A stretch of 9,478 nucleotides of DNA from Roseburia sp. CAG:309 (GCA_000434115.1 FR894016.1:7452-16929); one strand, 5' to 3'; positions 1-6,910 are shown, counted from the first letter of the stretch. Notes: generated from the letters alone by a model not told the origin. A program made the numbers and translations.

Positions 1-564
1 ATCCGCAAGGAATGTGCGGGCATGGAGCGCCTTGTCGCCGATCTTCTGATCCTGTCAAAGATGCAGAATCCGGATTTTGAGATGAACGTTGAGGTGCTTA
101 ATATCATCGCCGTTATGCAGGACGTCATGCGCAGTATGCGTGTCATGTGCGCGGAGCGGAAAATTACGACAGATCTGCAGTATAATGACGAATGTTCCCT
201 GATCGAGGGGGACTACGACCGCATCCGCCAGCTCTTTTTGATCTTGCTGCAAAATGCCGTTAAATATGCGGACGAAGAGACGGAGATCACGATACAGATA
301 CACCGCGAGGGCGGCAGACTGCTTGTCAGCATGGAAGATACCGGGATTGCGATTCCGAAAGAAGAGTGGGAAAACGTATTTGAAAAATTTTACCGTGCCA
401 GCAATCACGGAAATAAAGATGGTTCCGGACTGGGTCTGATGGTTGCCAAACACATTGTGGCGAGACATTTTGGAAAAATCTGGGTGACGAGCGACGAAGT
501 GAAAAAAACCTGCTTTTTTATCGAGTTTCCGGAGTGCAGTGAGGAGACATTAAAAGAACTGTAA
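1..564 (+). CDS. Sensor histidine kinase, C-terminal part (gene begins upstream of the window)
   Basis: The reading frame is open from base 1 to the TAA at 562-564, giving about 187 visible residues; the sensor and the phosphoacceptor-histidine part are outside the window. The first visible residues, with MERLVADLLILSK, look like the second helix of the dimerisation (DHp) domain. A HATPase_c domain follows, with an N box (LLQNAVKYA), a G1 box (DTGIAI, slightly off the usual DxGxG), an F box (FEKFYRA) and a G2 box (GSGLGL). Family knowledge: such proteins autophosphorylate from ATP and pass the phosphate to a response regulator, usually encoded just upstream. No terminator is evident after the stop. 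The next gene has its own promoter about 40 bases on, so I infer no functional link to the hydrogenase. The stimulus cannot be inferred. The visible ATD is complete, so there is no sign of a pseudogene. Confidence 0.93.
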   Translation: MRKECAGMERLVADLLILSKMQNPDFEMNVEVLNIIAVMQDVMRSMRVMCAERKITTDLQYNDECSLIEGDYDRIRQLFLILLQNAVKYADEETEITIQIHREGGRLLVSMEDTGIAIPKEEWENVFEKFYRASNHGNKDGSGLGLMVAKHIVARHFGKIWVTSDEVKKTCFFIEFPECSEETLKEL

Positions 565-592
565 CGAAATTGAGAAAAAAACCGGAAATTGA

Positions 593-610
593 TTGTTAAA
601 TACTAGACAA
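593..610. promoter_or_regulatory. Candidate Rex operator upstream of the hydrogenase
   Basis: The 18 bases read TTGTTAA-ATAC-TAGACAA. Against the Rex consensus TTGTTAA-N4-TTAACAA the left half-site is exact and the right half matches 5 of 7, so 12 of 14 fixed positions agree. The site lies inside a wider inverted repeat, GATTGT (591-596) with ACAATC (607-612). It overlaps the -35 box of the hydrogenase promoter, where repressor binding would block RNA polymerase. Rex senses the NADH/NAD+ ratio and in clostridia represses fermentation and hydrogen genes until NADH rises. The match is seen in the sequence; regulation by Rex is inferred, since no rex gene is in the window. Confidence 0.68.
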
Positions 611-632
611 TCTCCTTTATTTATGTTATTCT
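604..632 (+). promoter_or_regulatory. Sigma-A-type promoter of the hydrogenase gene
   Basis: The -35 box TAGACA (604-609) matches 5 of 6 consensus bases. After a 17-base spacer comes an extended -10, TG-T-TATTCT (624-632). The start of transcription would fall near 638-640, leaving a leader of about 45 bases. The -35 box sits within the candidate Rex operator at 593-610. Confidence 0.6.
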
Positions 633-683
633 GAATTTGTTATTGAGAATCAGTTAGGATTAAGGATGAAATGGAGGAGAAAC

Positions 684-2189
684 ATGAGAGGTATTGAGAC
701 CCCGATTACAAAAATTCGTCGTCAGGTATTTACGGAAGTAGCAAAAGTTGCATTTGAATCAGACAATATTAATGATGATATTGAAGCGATTCCATACCGC
801 ATCACACCATCGGATGTACCTTTATACCGCGACAGCATTTACCGCGAGCGTGCAATCGCAGGAGAGAGAGTGCGTCTGGCTATGGGTATGTCTCTTCGAC
901 CGGAAAGTCAGCCGGTACATATTACCAGCGGATTGAATGAAAGTAACATTTCAGATAAATATTATGAGCCACCGTTGATGCAGGTAATTCCATCAGCCTG
1001 TGCGGCTTGTGAAGAAAGTGGTTATGAAGTGAGCAACCAGTGCCGTGGCTGTGTGGCGCATCCTTGTCAGGAAGTATGTCCGCGAGGTGCGATCTCCATG
1101 GTAAACGGACGCTCTTTTATTGATAAAGAAAAATGTATCAAATGTGGAAAATGTAAGGCAATCTGTCCTTACGATGCCATTGCCAAAAAACAGAGACCTT
1201 GTGCGGTAGCATGTGGTGTGAAAGCCATTTCCAGCGACGAACACGGACGTGCACACATCAATGATGAGGTCTGTGTAAAATGCGGTCAGTGTATGGTAAG
1301 CTGTCCATTTGGTGCGATTGCAGATAAATCCCAGATCTTCCAGTTGATTCAGGCAATGAAAAAGGGAGATGAAGTTATCGTGGAACTGGCACCGGCTGTT
1401 ATCGGTCAGTTTGGTACAGATGTCCGTCTCTGGAAGATCAAAGCGGCATTGAAAGAAATCGGTTTTGCTGAAGTTTACGAGGTGGCACTTGGTGCCGATA
1501 TCGGAGCCATTACCGAGGCAAAACATTATGTGCATGAAGTAACAACCGGAAAACTTCCGTTTTTGCTGACTTCCTGCTGCCCGGCATGGTCCGTTCTTGC
1601 CAAGAGAACACTTCCGGAAGAGATGGTAGAGTCCGTGTCCAGCGCGTTGACGCCGATGGTTGCGACAGCTCGTTCCATCAAGCAGAAGCATCCAAATTCA
1701 CGCGTTGTATTTGTCGGCCCGTGTGCTGCGAAAAAACTGGAAGCTTCCCGTGAATCGGTACGAAGTGATGTAGACTTTGTTATTACCTTTGAAGAACTTG
1801 CCTGTATCTTTGAAGCAAAAGGCATTGACATGGAGACTTACGAATGCGAAGAGCCAATCCATAATGCGACAGGAGCCGGACGTGGATATGCAGTTTCCGG
1901 TGGTGTTTCCAAAGCTATCGAGGATTGTATTAATGAATATTATCCGGGAACGGACGTACTTATTGAGCATGTCGAGGGACTCAGCGAATGTCAGAAAATG
2001 CTTCTTCTGGCAAAAGCCGGAAAGAAGGATGGCTGCCTGATCGAAGGAATGGGCTGCCCTGGAGGCTGTGTTGCCGGAGCAGGAACCAATATCCCGGTTG
2101 TTAAGGGAGCGCAGGCGGTTCGTAAGTTTGTGAAAGATTCGACAAAATCACTTCCGCCAAAAGAATATTCCGAGATTGAACTGCCATAA
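684..2189 (+). CDS. Monomeric [FeFe] hydrogenase, group B type
   Basis: The enzyme reduces protons to H2 (or the reverse), venting fermentation electrons carried by ferredoxin in the cytoplasm. I place the start at ATG 684 because GGAGGAG (673-679) lies just before it; an in-frame ATG at 666 lies upstream of that Shine-Dalgarno and has none of its own. The product is 501 residues. Residues 106-132 hold six Cys of an N-terminal iron-sulfur region. Two ferredoxin-type CxxCxxCxxxC motifs follow at 151-161 and 197-207, with extra Cys at 173 and 177. The H-cluster domain has L1 TSCCPAW (296-302), L2 GPCAAKKLE (345-353) and L3 EGMGCPGGC (454-462). Expected cubane ligands are C299, C347, C458 and C462, with C298 as the proton-relay Cys. 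L2 has GPC where group A enzymes have MPC, which fits group B. All key residues are present. The gene is monocistronic, between its own promoter and terminator. The HydE, HydF and HydG maturases are not in the window. Confidence 0.95.
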   Translation: MRGIETPITKIRRQVFTEVAKVAFESDNINDDIEAIPYRITPSDVPLYRDSIYRERAIAGERVRLAMGMSLRPESQPVHITSGLNESNISDKYYEPPLMQVIPSACAACEESGYEVSNQCRGCVAHPCQEVCPRGAISMVNGRSFIDKEKCIKCGKCKAICPYDAIAKKQRPCAVACGVKAISSDEHGRAHINDEVCVKCGQCMVSCPFGAIADKSQIFQLIQAMKKGDEVIVELAPAVIGQFGTDVRLWKIKAALKEIGFAEVYEVALGADIGAITEAKHYVHEVTTGKLPFLLTSCCPAWSVLAKRTLPEEMVESVSSALTPMVATARSIKQKHPNSRVVFVGPCAAKKLEASRESVRSDVDFVITFEELACIFEAKGIDMETYECEEPIHNATGAGRGYAVSGGVSKAIEDCINEYYPGTDVLIEHVEGLSECQKMLLLAKAGKKDGCLIEGMGCPGGCVAGAGTNIPVVKGAQAVRKFVKDSTKSLPPKEYSEIELP

Positions 2190-2207
2190 GAGATGGCATG
2201 AGAATAG

Positions 2208-2242
2208 AAAAAGACGGTTTTCGGAGGGAGACCGTCTTTTTT
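2208..2242. terminator. Bidirectional intrinsic terminator after the hydrogenase
   Basis: AAAAAGACGGT (2208-2218) pairs with ACCGTCTTTTT (2231-2241) around a 12-base loop. The T-run ends the plus-strand hydrogenase transcript 19 bases past its stop. The A-run on the left arm gives a T-run on the minus strand too, so it can also stop transcription coming from the right. Confidence 0.9.
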
Positions 2243-2245
2243 GGG

Positions 2246-2296
2246 TTAGATTTCCATTGTGCCGTCGGCGAGGTCTTTTGCCATAAAAAAATCATT
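2246..2296 (-). pseudogene. Possible 3'-end scrap of a lost convergent gene
   Basis: On the minus strand this stretch reads NDFF followed by MAKDLADGTMEI and a TAA (2246-2248), which falls three bases before the bidirectional terminator, exactly where a normal gene would end. The frame is closed upstream by a TAA at 2297-2299, and no Shine-Dalgarno precedes the ATG at 2282-2284, so it is not a believable free-standing gene. I read it as a 16-codon remnant of a convergent gene whose body has been lost. It is too short for a homology claim, and chance is a real alternative. Confidence 0.25.
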
Positions 2297-2324
2297 TTAC
2301 AAAACCAGCTTCTATAGGTATAAT
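2296..2324 (+). promoter_or_regulatory. Promoter of the polymerase / radical SAM operon
   Basis: TTTACA (2296-2301), a 17-base spacer and a perfect TATAAT (2319-2324) form a near-consensus sigma-A promoter. The leader would be about 30 bases before the ATG at 2360. The -35 box abuts the gene scrap on the opposite strand. Confidence 0.8.
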
Positions 2325-2359
2325 GAGGGTAGCGAAATGAGCAAAGGGGAAAGGAAAAT

Positions 2360-4210
2360 ATGAAGACGAAAAATCAAAATATCATTGGAGCGGTGCTGGT
2401 TGTGCTGATCATGAGTCTGGTTCCGCTCGTGGTATCTGCTTTTCAATACGAAACAGAGATGGAAGGGTATGCCTGGTTTTCCAATTCCACATCCGGATAT
2501 GACTTTTTTCTGTTTTGGAAAGGTCAGCTGCTTCTTCTGCTTTGTGCGCTGATGGCTTTTTATGCAGCTGCGAAATGTCTTCTTGTAAAAGAAGGTATGC
2601 CGGACAGTAAATTGGAAAAAAAATACATTATTCCGCTGGCACTGTATGCGGTGCTGGCGTTCGAGTCAACCATTTTTTCCAAACATACCGACGCTGCGGT
2701 GCGCGGCGGCTATGAACAGTGGGAAGGAATGCTGATCTTAGGTGCGTATGTGGCAGTGTTGTTTTTTGCCTACTGGATCCTTCAGGGGGCGGTGGAACTC
2801 CGGATTGTCGCGTATGGACTGCTGGCAGGCGTATTTATTATGGCGCTGATCGGCGGAATGCAGGCGTTTGGACACGATTTTTTCCGGACAGATACCGGAA
2901 AAGCATTGATGAATCTCATGTTGGAAAATAAACTCGATTTTAATTTCAATTTTGAAGAGGGCAGAGTGTATGCGACGCTGTATAACCCGAATTATGTAGG
3001 ATCCTATGTGGCACTTTTGCTGCCGGTCATCCTGTCACTGGTGTCAAAGAAACGGAAAACCGGTGCGGTATTTGTAAGCATTGTGGCGGTAGTTACCTCG
3101 GTGCTGCTTGTCGTAATGCTTTTTGGTTCACAGTCGCTGACCGGCTGTATTGGAGTCGTGGCGAGTCTGGTGCTCTTTTTGATTCTCATGATCCCGAATA
3201 TGAAAAAGAAGCCGCTGCCCTTTGCTATCGGCGGTGTGATCTGTGTGGCAGTATGTGTGCTGATGGTGTTCCGTTATCAGTCGCTTTTCGAATACGGCAT
3301 TAATAAAATGTTTCATCCGGCACCGAACAATCAGGTAATACGCAGCATGGAGGGAAAAGACGGCATCCTCAAAATGACATTGGACGATGGTGACATTTTA
3401 AATCTGAAAGTGAATATTGCAGAGGGAGAATACCGTTACGAAGTGACCGATGAAAAGGGAAAATCTTACAATTTGTATGAAGATGAGACAGCAAACCGTA
3501 TGAAATTCTCGGACAAAAAATATCAGACCATTGAGATCGAAGAGAAAAAGATAGAATCGAAAAATCAGACCTACAATGGATTTATCATTTATACACCGTC
3601 CACGGGACGCAGCTATACCATTGCGATGCAGGGCGAAAAATACGAGGAAGCCGGTGTAAATGAGACGGAATACCGGATTGTTACGCCATTTTACAAACTG
3701 GATGAACTGCGTCATATCGAAACTTTTGGCTTTGAGGACACTTTGCACTTTGGTAGCCGCCGTGGTTTTATCTGGTCAAGGACACTGCCGCTTGTGAAAA
3801 AATACATTTTGCAGGGTTCCGGACCAAACACATTTATTTATGCGTTCCCAAATGACGATTATGTGGGAATGGTAAATGTTGGGTATGGCGGTTCTCTTGT
3901 CACAAAACCACACAATATGTTTTTACAGATTGCAATCCAGACCGGCGGTATTTCGCTGCTGGCATTTCTCGCAATATTTATCATATATTTTATAGAAGGA
4001 TTCCGTTTGTATTTTCGCAAGACGGAATATTGTTCCTCGGAGATTTTTGGCATCGGAATCCTGCTCGGTACATTTGGCTATCTGGTAACCGGTCTTGCCA
4101 ATGATTCAACCGTCTGTGTGGCACCGGTGTACTGGTGTCTGCTTGGCGTAGGAATGGCGGTAAACCGTTACAATCGTAACAGGGAACAGCGGAAAGAGGC
4201 GAACGAATGA
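2360..4210 (+). CDS. O-antigen ligase / Wzy-type polysaccharide polymerase family membrane protein
   Basis: This 616-residue integral membrane protein has about twelve hydrophobic spans: near 8-28, 52-72, 88-104, 122-141, 148-169, 208-228, 234-254, 258-278, 287-303, 525-547, 562-580 and 585-600. Between spans nine and ten lies a soluble region of about 220 residues (305-525), longer than the periplasmic loop of typical members and rich in charged, beta-type sequence. Family-like motifs are NPNYVGSYVALLLPV (209-223), GSGPNTF (486-492) and HNMFLQIAIQTGG (518-530); the last two fit the O-antigen ligase/Wzy_C fold, in which a loop His is often important. Members join lipid-linked sugar chains at the outer face of the membrane. 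The substrate is unknown, and a Gram-positive host would use it for wall or capsule glycans. The start is supported by AAAGGA just upstream. Its end overlaps the radical SAM start by ATGA (4207-4210), so the two are probably translationally coupled. The assignment rests on topology and motifs and is good at family level only. Confidence 0.82.
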   Translation: MKTKNQNIIGAVLVVLIMSLVPLVVSAFQYETEMEGYAWFSNSTSGYDFFLFWKGQLLLLLCALMAFYAAAKCLLVKEGMPDSKLEKKYIIPLALYAVLAFESTIFSKHTDAAVRGGYEQWEGMLILGAYVAVLFFAYWILQGAVELRIVAYGLLAGVFIMALIGGMQAFGHDFFRTDTGKALMNLMLENKLDFNFNFEEGRVYATLYNPNYVGSYVALLLPVILSLVSKKRKTGAVFVSIVAVVTSVLLVVMLFGSQSLTGCIGVVASLVLFLILMIPNMKKKPLPFAIGGVICVAVCVLMVFRYQSLFEYGINKMFHPAPNNQVIRSMEGKDGILKMTLDDGDILNLKVNIAEGEYRYEVTDEKGKSYNLYEDETANRMKFSDKKYQTIEIEEKKIESKNQTYNGFIIYTPSTGRSYTIAMQGEKYEEAGVNETEYRIVTPFYKLDELRHIETFGFEDTLHFGSRRGFIWSRTLPLVKKYILQGSGPNTFIYAFPNDDYVGMVNVGYGGSLVTKPHNMFLQIAIQTGGISLLAFLAIFIIYFIEGFRLYFRKTEYCSSEIFGIGILLGTFGYLVTGLANDSTVCVAPVYWCLLGVGMAVNRYNRNREQRKEANE

Positions 4211-5958
4211 AAAAAATAGTTTTAGCGGCGATCAATGCCAAATATATCCATTCCAATCTGGCAGTGTATTCTTTGAAAGCCAATGCCGGGAAATACGAAC
4301 AAGACATTGAGCTGGCAGAATATACGATCAATCACCAGAAAGAGGAAATTCTTGCCGGAATTTATCAAAAAAAGCCGGATGTTGTCGGATTTTCTTGCTA
4401 TATCTGGAACATTGAGTATGTGCTTGATGTGGCAGAAAATCTGAAAAAAATTTGTCCGCAGGTGGAAATTATCCTGGGAGGACCGGAAGTTTCGTATGAT
4501 GCGGAGAAGGTGCTTCAAAAATATCCGTTTGTGGATCTTGTCATGGTTGGAGAAGGCGAGGTGACATTCCGCGAATATACGGCATATCTGCTGGGAGAAG
4601 GGACGGAGAGACGTTCGGACATCGCCGGGCTGTGCTATCGTGGGGAAGACGGAGAAGCAGTATTTACGGCGCCGCGAATGCCGATGAAAATGGACAATCT
4701 CGTATTTCCATACCGCGAACTGGAACAGATGGAAAACCGGATCATTTATTATGAAACGATCCGTGGCTGTCCATTTTCCTGTAGTTACTGTCTGTCATCC
4801 ATTGATAAGACGGTGCGTTTGCGTTCGCTGGATCTGGTGTTTGAGGAGCTGGAATTTTTCCTGAAAAACCGCGTGAAACAGGTAAAGTTTGTCGATCGTA
4901 CGTTTAACTGCAATCACGAACATGCTTACAAAATTTGGAAATATATTAAAGAACACGATAATGGTGTGACAAATTTTCATTTTGAAATCGGAGGGGATCT
5001 TCTGCGGGAAGAGGATTTTGAACTCTTCCGGGGATTTCGTCCGGGACTGATCCAGTTTGAGATCGGGGTTCAGTCCACGAATCTGTTTACAATCGAGGCA
5101 ATTCGCAGGAAAATGGATCTGACGGAACTGGCAGAACACGTAGAGCGTGTGCGGGGCGGCGGAAATATCCACCAGCATCTGGATCTGATTGCCGGACTTC
5201 CCCACGAAGATTATGACTCCTTTCATAAGTCATTTAACGATGTGTACCGGATGCGGCCGGATCAATTCCAGCTTGGATTTTTGAAGGTACTGAAGGGATC
5301 GTATATGGAGGAAGTGAAGGACGAATACGAGATCCGTTACCGAAGCAGTCCGCCGTATGAGGTACTGGCGACCAAATGGCTGCCGTACGAGGATGTACTG
5401 CGCCTTAAGCAGGTGGAAGAAATGGTGGAGGTGTATTACAACAGTTTCCAATTTCAGGCAACGATGCTGGCAATGGAAAATTATCATGCGGATGCGTTTG
5501 AGATGTATCAGACGCTGGGAGAATTTTACGACAAAAAAGGCTATTTTGGTCGGAAACACAGCCGTATCGCGAGGTATGAGATCCTGTGGGAATTCTTGTG
5601 TGAGACAGATTGGAGCGAGGAGGCGGGAGAGATTCTGCGCCAGACATTGACGTATGATCTGTATGCGAGAGATTATGTGAAAAATCCGCCGTCATTTGTG
5701 CCGGAGCGGACTCACGAATACCAGCAGAAAATTCGCGATTTTCTGGCGAGGGAATCCGAGCAGCCGACGGTGCTTTCCGGCTATGAAAAGTACCAGCCAA
5801 AGCAGCTTTTTAATATGATCTATGTGCAGCAGTTTACGGTGGACATTCCAAAGCTGTTAAAAAATGGAAAAATAGAGACGGGAGCGGTGCACTCGCTTGT
5901 GTTTGATTATCAAAAGAGGAATCCGCTTACGCATAGTGCCGAAGTGATACGACTGTAG
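4207..5958 (+). CDS. B12-binding-domain radical SAM protein with DUF4080-type C-terminus
   Basis: This 583-residue cytoplasmic protein has an N-terminal Rossmann-like cobalamin-binding-type domain (about 1-140, with GGPEVS at 91-96 and GEGE at 115-118). A radical SAM barrel follows (about 180-370) with the cluster motif CPFSCSYC; C188, C192 and C195 bind the [4Fe-4S] cluster that cleaves S-adenosylmethionine. The C-terminal part (about 375-575) resembles DUF4080. The classic cobalamin DxHxxG motif is absent: the N-terminus reads NAKYIHSNL, so base-off/His-on B12 binding should not be assumed. Related proteins include methyltransferases and ring-modifying enzymes, but this subgroup has no assigned substrate that I know of. 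GGAAAGAGG (4191-4199) gives a good ribosome site seven bases before the ATG, inside the end of the polymerase gene. That coupling suggests a role near glycan or lipid-carrier chemistry, which is inference. The TAG stop (5956-5958) lies inside a repeat-terminus-like sequence, so the present C-terminus may be set by that repeat. Confidence 0.88.
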   Translation: MKKIVLAAINAKYIHSNLAVYSLKANAGKYEQDIELAEYTINHQKEEILAGIYQKKPDVVGFSCYIWNIEYVLDVAENLKKICPQVEIILGGPEVSYDAEKVLQKYPFVDLVMVGEGEVTFREYTAYLLGEGTERRSDIAGLCYRGEDGEAVFTAPRMPMKMDNLVFPYRELEQMENRIIYYETIRGCPFSCSYCLSSIDKTVRLRSLDLVFEELEFFLKNRVKQVKFVDRTFNCNHEHAYKIWKYIKEHDNGVTNFHFEIGGDLLREEDFELFRGFRPGLIQFEIGVQSTNLFTIEAIRRKMDLTELAEHVERVRGGGNIHQHLDLIAGLPHEDYDSFHKSFNDVYRMRPDQFQLGFLKVLKGSYMEEVKDEYEIRYRSSPPYEVLATKWLPYEDVLRLKQVEEMVEVYYNSFQFQATMLAMENYHADAFEMYQTLGEFYDKKGYFGRKHSRIARYEILWEFLCETDWSEEAGEILRQTLTYDLYARDYVKNPPSFVPERTHEYQQKIRDFLARESEQPTVLSGYEKYQPKQLFNMIYVQQFTVDIPKLLKNGKIETGAVHSLVFDYQKRNPLTHSAEVIRL

Positions 5959-5968
5959 TTATTCAGGA
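5955..5968 (+). repeat. Solo repeat-terminus-like motif over the radical SAM stop codon
   Basis: GTAGTTATTCAGGA differs at one of 14 positions from the left terminus of the 7650-7842 element. It contains the TAG stop of the radical SAM gene. The next copy of the motif starts 44 bases later, at 5999. The 30 bases between them (5969-5998) match nothing else that I could find in the window. Confidence 0.6.
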
Positions 5969-5998
5969 ATTTTGCGCTCATACATTCGTGTTTGGGAC

Positions 5999-6085
5999 GT
6001 AACTATTCAGGTTCCCCCCTCTTCCACACATTCGCATTTCGAACACTTCGTGTTCTTTTCTCGCTTTGACAAGGCTAAAAATGCT
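5999..6085 (+). repeat. Partial copy of the structured intergenic repeat
   Basis: It starts with the terminus motif GTAACTATTCAGG (5999-6011) and a C/T-rich tract, then shares 6030-6085 with 7679-7734. The first 29 bases of that block are identical, and the rest differs by a shifted T/C indel and one C/T change. Conserved internal pairings are GCATTT (6034-6039) with AAATGC (6079-6084), and GAACAC (6041-6046) with GTGTTC (6050-6055) around a TTC loop followed by TTTT. The small hairpin could act as a weak terminator for the upstream operon. After 6085 the sequence leaves the other copy, and no right-hand terminus is found, so it is truncated or only a half-unit. The rest of the gap to 6194 holds only a promoter. 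Confidence 0.8.
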
Positions 6086-6115
6086 ACTTTGAGACAAAAA
6101 ATCTGAAAATTGGTG

Positions 6116-6144
6116 TTGTTTTTATCGGCATTTTGTGAGATACT
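6116..6144 (+). promoter_or_regulatory. Possible promoter of the DnaA-like gene
   Basis: TTGTTT (6116-6121), a 17-base spacer and GATACT (6139-6144) with an extended TG at 6136-6137 make a plausible sigma-A promoter about 50 bases before the ATG. It is weaker than the promoter at 2296 and is a pattern call only. Confidence 0.42.
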
Positions 6145-6194
6145 CATATAGAGGGTAATTCTATCATTGGGGAAAGGAAGGATAAAAAGGTCTA

Positions 6195-6890
6195 ATGATG
6201 AAACTAGATAACTTTTTTGTAAGTGGGGCGAACGAAGAAGCAGTTGCGATGGCAGAAGCAGTCTTGAACAATGTGAAAGCTTATTCGCCTGTATTGATCT
6301 ACGCAAAACCGGGGCGTGGAAAGACTCATTTATTGCATGAGATTCAGGACAAATGCAAATCGGCTCTTGCCGGCCAGAAGGTTGCATTTACTACCGGAAG
6401 ACAGTTTTTGGAAGAAGTGGACCGCACGATCCGCCTTGGCGCAAAACCAAACCAGATCAAGATTTACGATGATGTGGATATCCTGCTTATCGATGATCTG
6501 GAAGAGATTTTTGGAAACCGCGAGGCGGAGCAGGTATTTACTAATCTGTTCTTATCTTCCATGAATGAAAAGAAAAAACAGATAGTATGTACATCGTCTG
6601 TATTGGCGACCGAATGTGGAAGCAAAGAAATGATTCGCTTTTTTGACCGCGCATGCATGGTTCAGTTGTATGCGCCGGATGAACAGCTCAAACAAAACAT
6701 TGTCGAGAAGATGGCGCAGCAGTTCACTCTCAAGCTGAATGAAGAAGCAAAACGCTATATCATTGCGCAGCCATTTTCAAGTATCAATCAGATTTTGGGA
6801 GATATGACAAAACTGGCAGCGCTTGTGGAGGAAAATCAGCAGATTGACCAGCAGATGTGTCAGAAGTATCATATCGGACAGAGCCGGTAA
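6195..6890 (+). CDS. DnaA domain-III-like AAA+ ATPase lacking the DNA-binding domain
   Basis: This 231-residue protein consists almost only of a DnaA-type AAA+ domain. The Walker A is KPGRGKTHLL (38-47), with the KTHLL typical of DnaA, and the Walker B is LLIDDLEEIF (97-106). The sensor I strand is near QIVCTSS (129-135). MIRFFDR (146-152) sits where DnaA has its SRF arginine-finger motif. SSINQILGDM (195-204) sits where DnaA has NVRELEGAL; the sensor II arginine position is Asn198. DnaA domains I-II and the domain IV helix-turn-helix are absent, whereas full DnaA is about 450 residues. It cannot be the main initiator. By analogy with E. coli Hda it could interact with DnaA or the polymerase clamp, but I see no N-terminal clamp-binding motif. 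A DnaI/DnaC-like helper is the alternative. ATG 6195 and ATG 6198 are both possible; AAAAAGG (6184-6190) precedes them. The gene is monocistronic, and a strong terminator follows. Confidence 0.82.
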   Translation: MMKLDNFFVSGANEEAVAMAEAVLNNVKAYSPVLIYAKPGRGKTHLLHEIQDKCKSALAGQKVAFTTGRQFLEEVDRTIRLGAKPNQIKIYDDVDILLIDDLEEIFGNREAEQVFTNLFLSSMNEKKKQIVCTSSVLATECGSKEMIRFFDRACMVQLYAPDEQLKQNIVEKMAQQFTLKLNEEAKRYIIAQPFSSINQILGDMTKLAALVEENQQIDQQMCQKYHIGQSR

Positions 6891-6910
6891 CATCATTTCA
6901 TGAATAAAAG

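Noticed and set aside
666..683. Upstream in-frame ATG that would add six residues to the hydrogenase
   Set aside because: It lies before the GGAGGAG at 673-679 and has no ribosome site of its own; the ATG at 684 is correctly spaced.
993..1691. 232-residue minus-strand open frame inside the hydrogenase gene
   Set aside because: The product is Cys/Phe/Thr-rich with no domain pattern and no ribosome site; it is the antisense shadow of a certain gene.
6086..6194. DnaA boxes or origin-like sequence near the DnaA-like gene
   Set aside because: I found no TTATCCACA-like sites on either strand; the AT-rich stretch only carries a plausible promoter.
6007..6387. 126-residue minus-strand open frame over the start of the DnaA-like gene and the repeat copy
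   Set aside because: Its tail (KREKNTKCSKCEC) is just the repeat read through in one frame, and the rest is antisense to a better gene.
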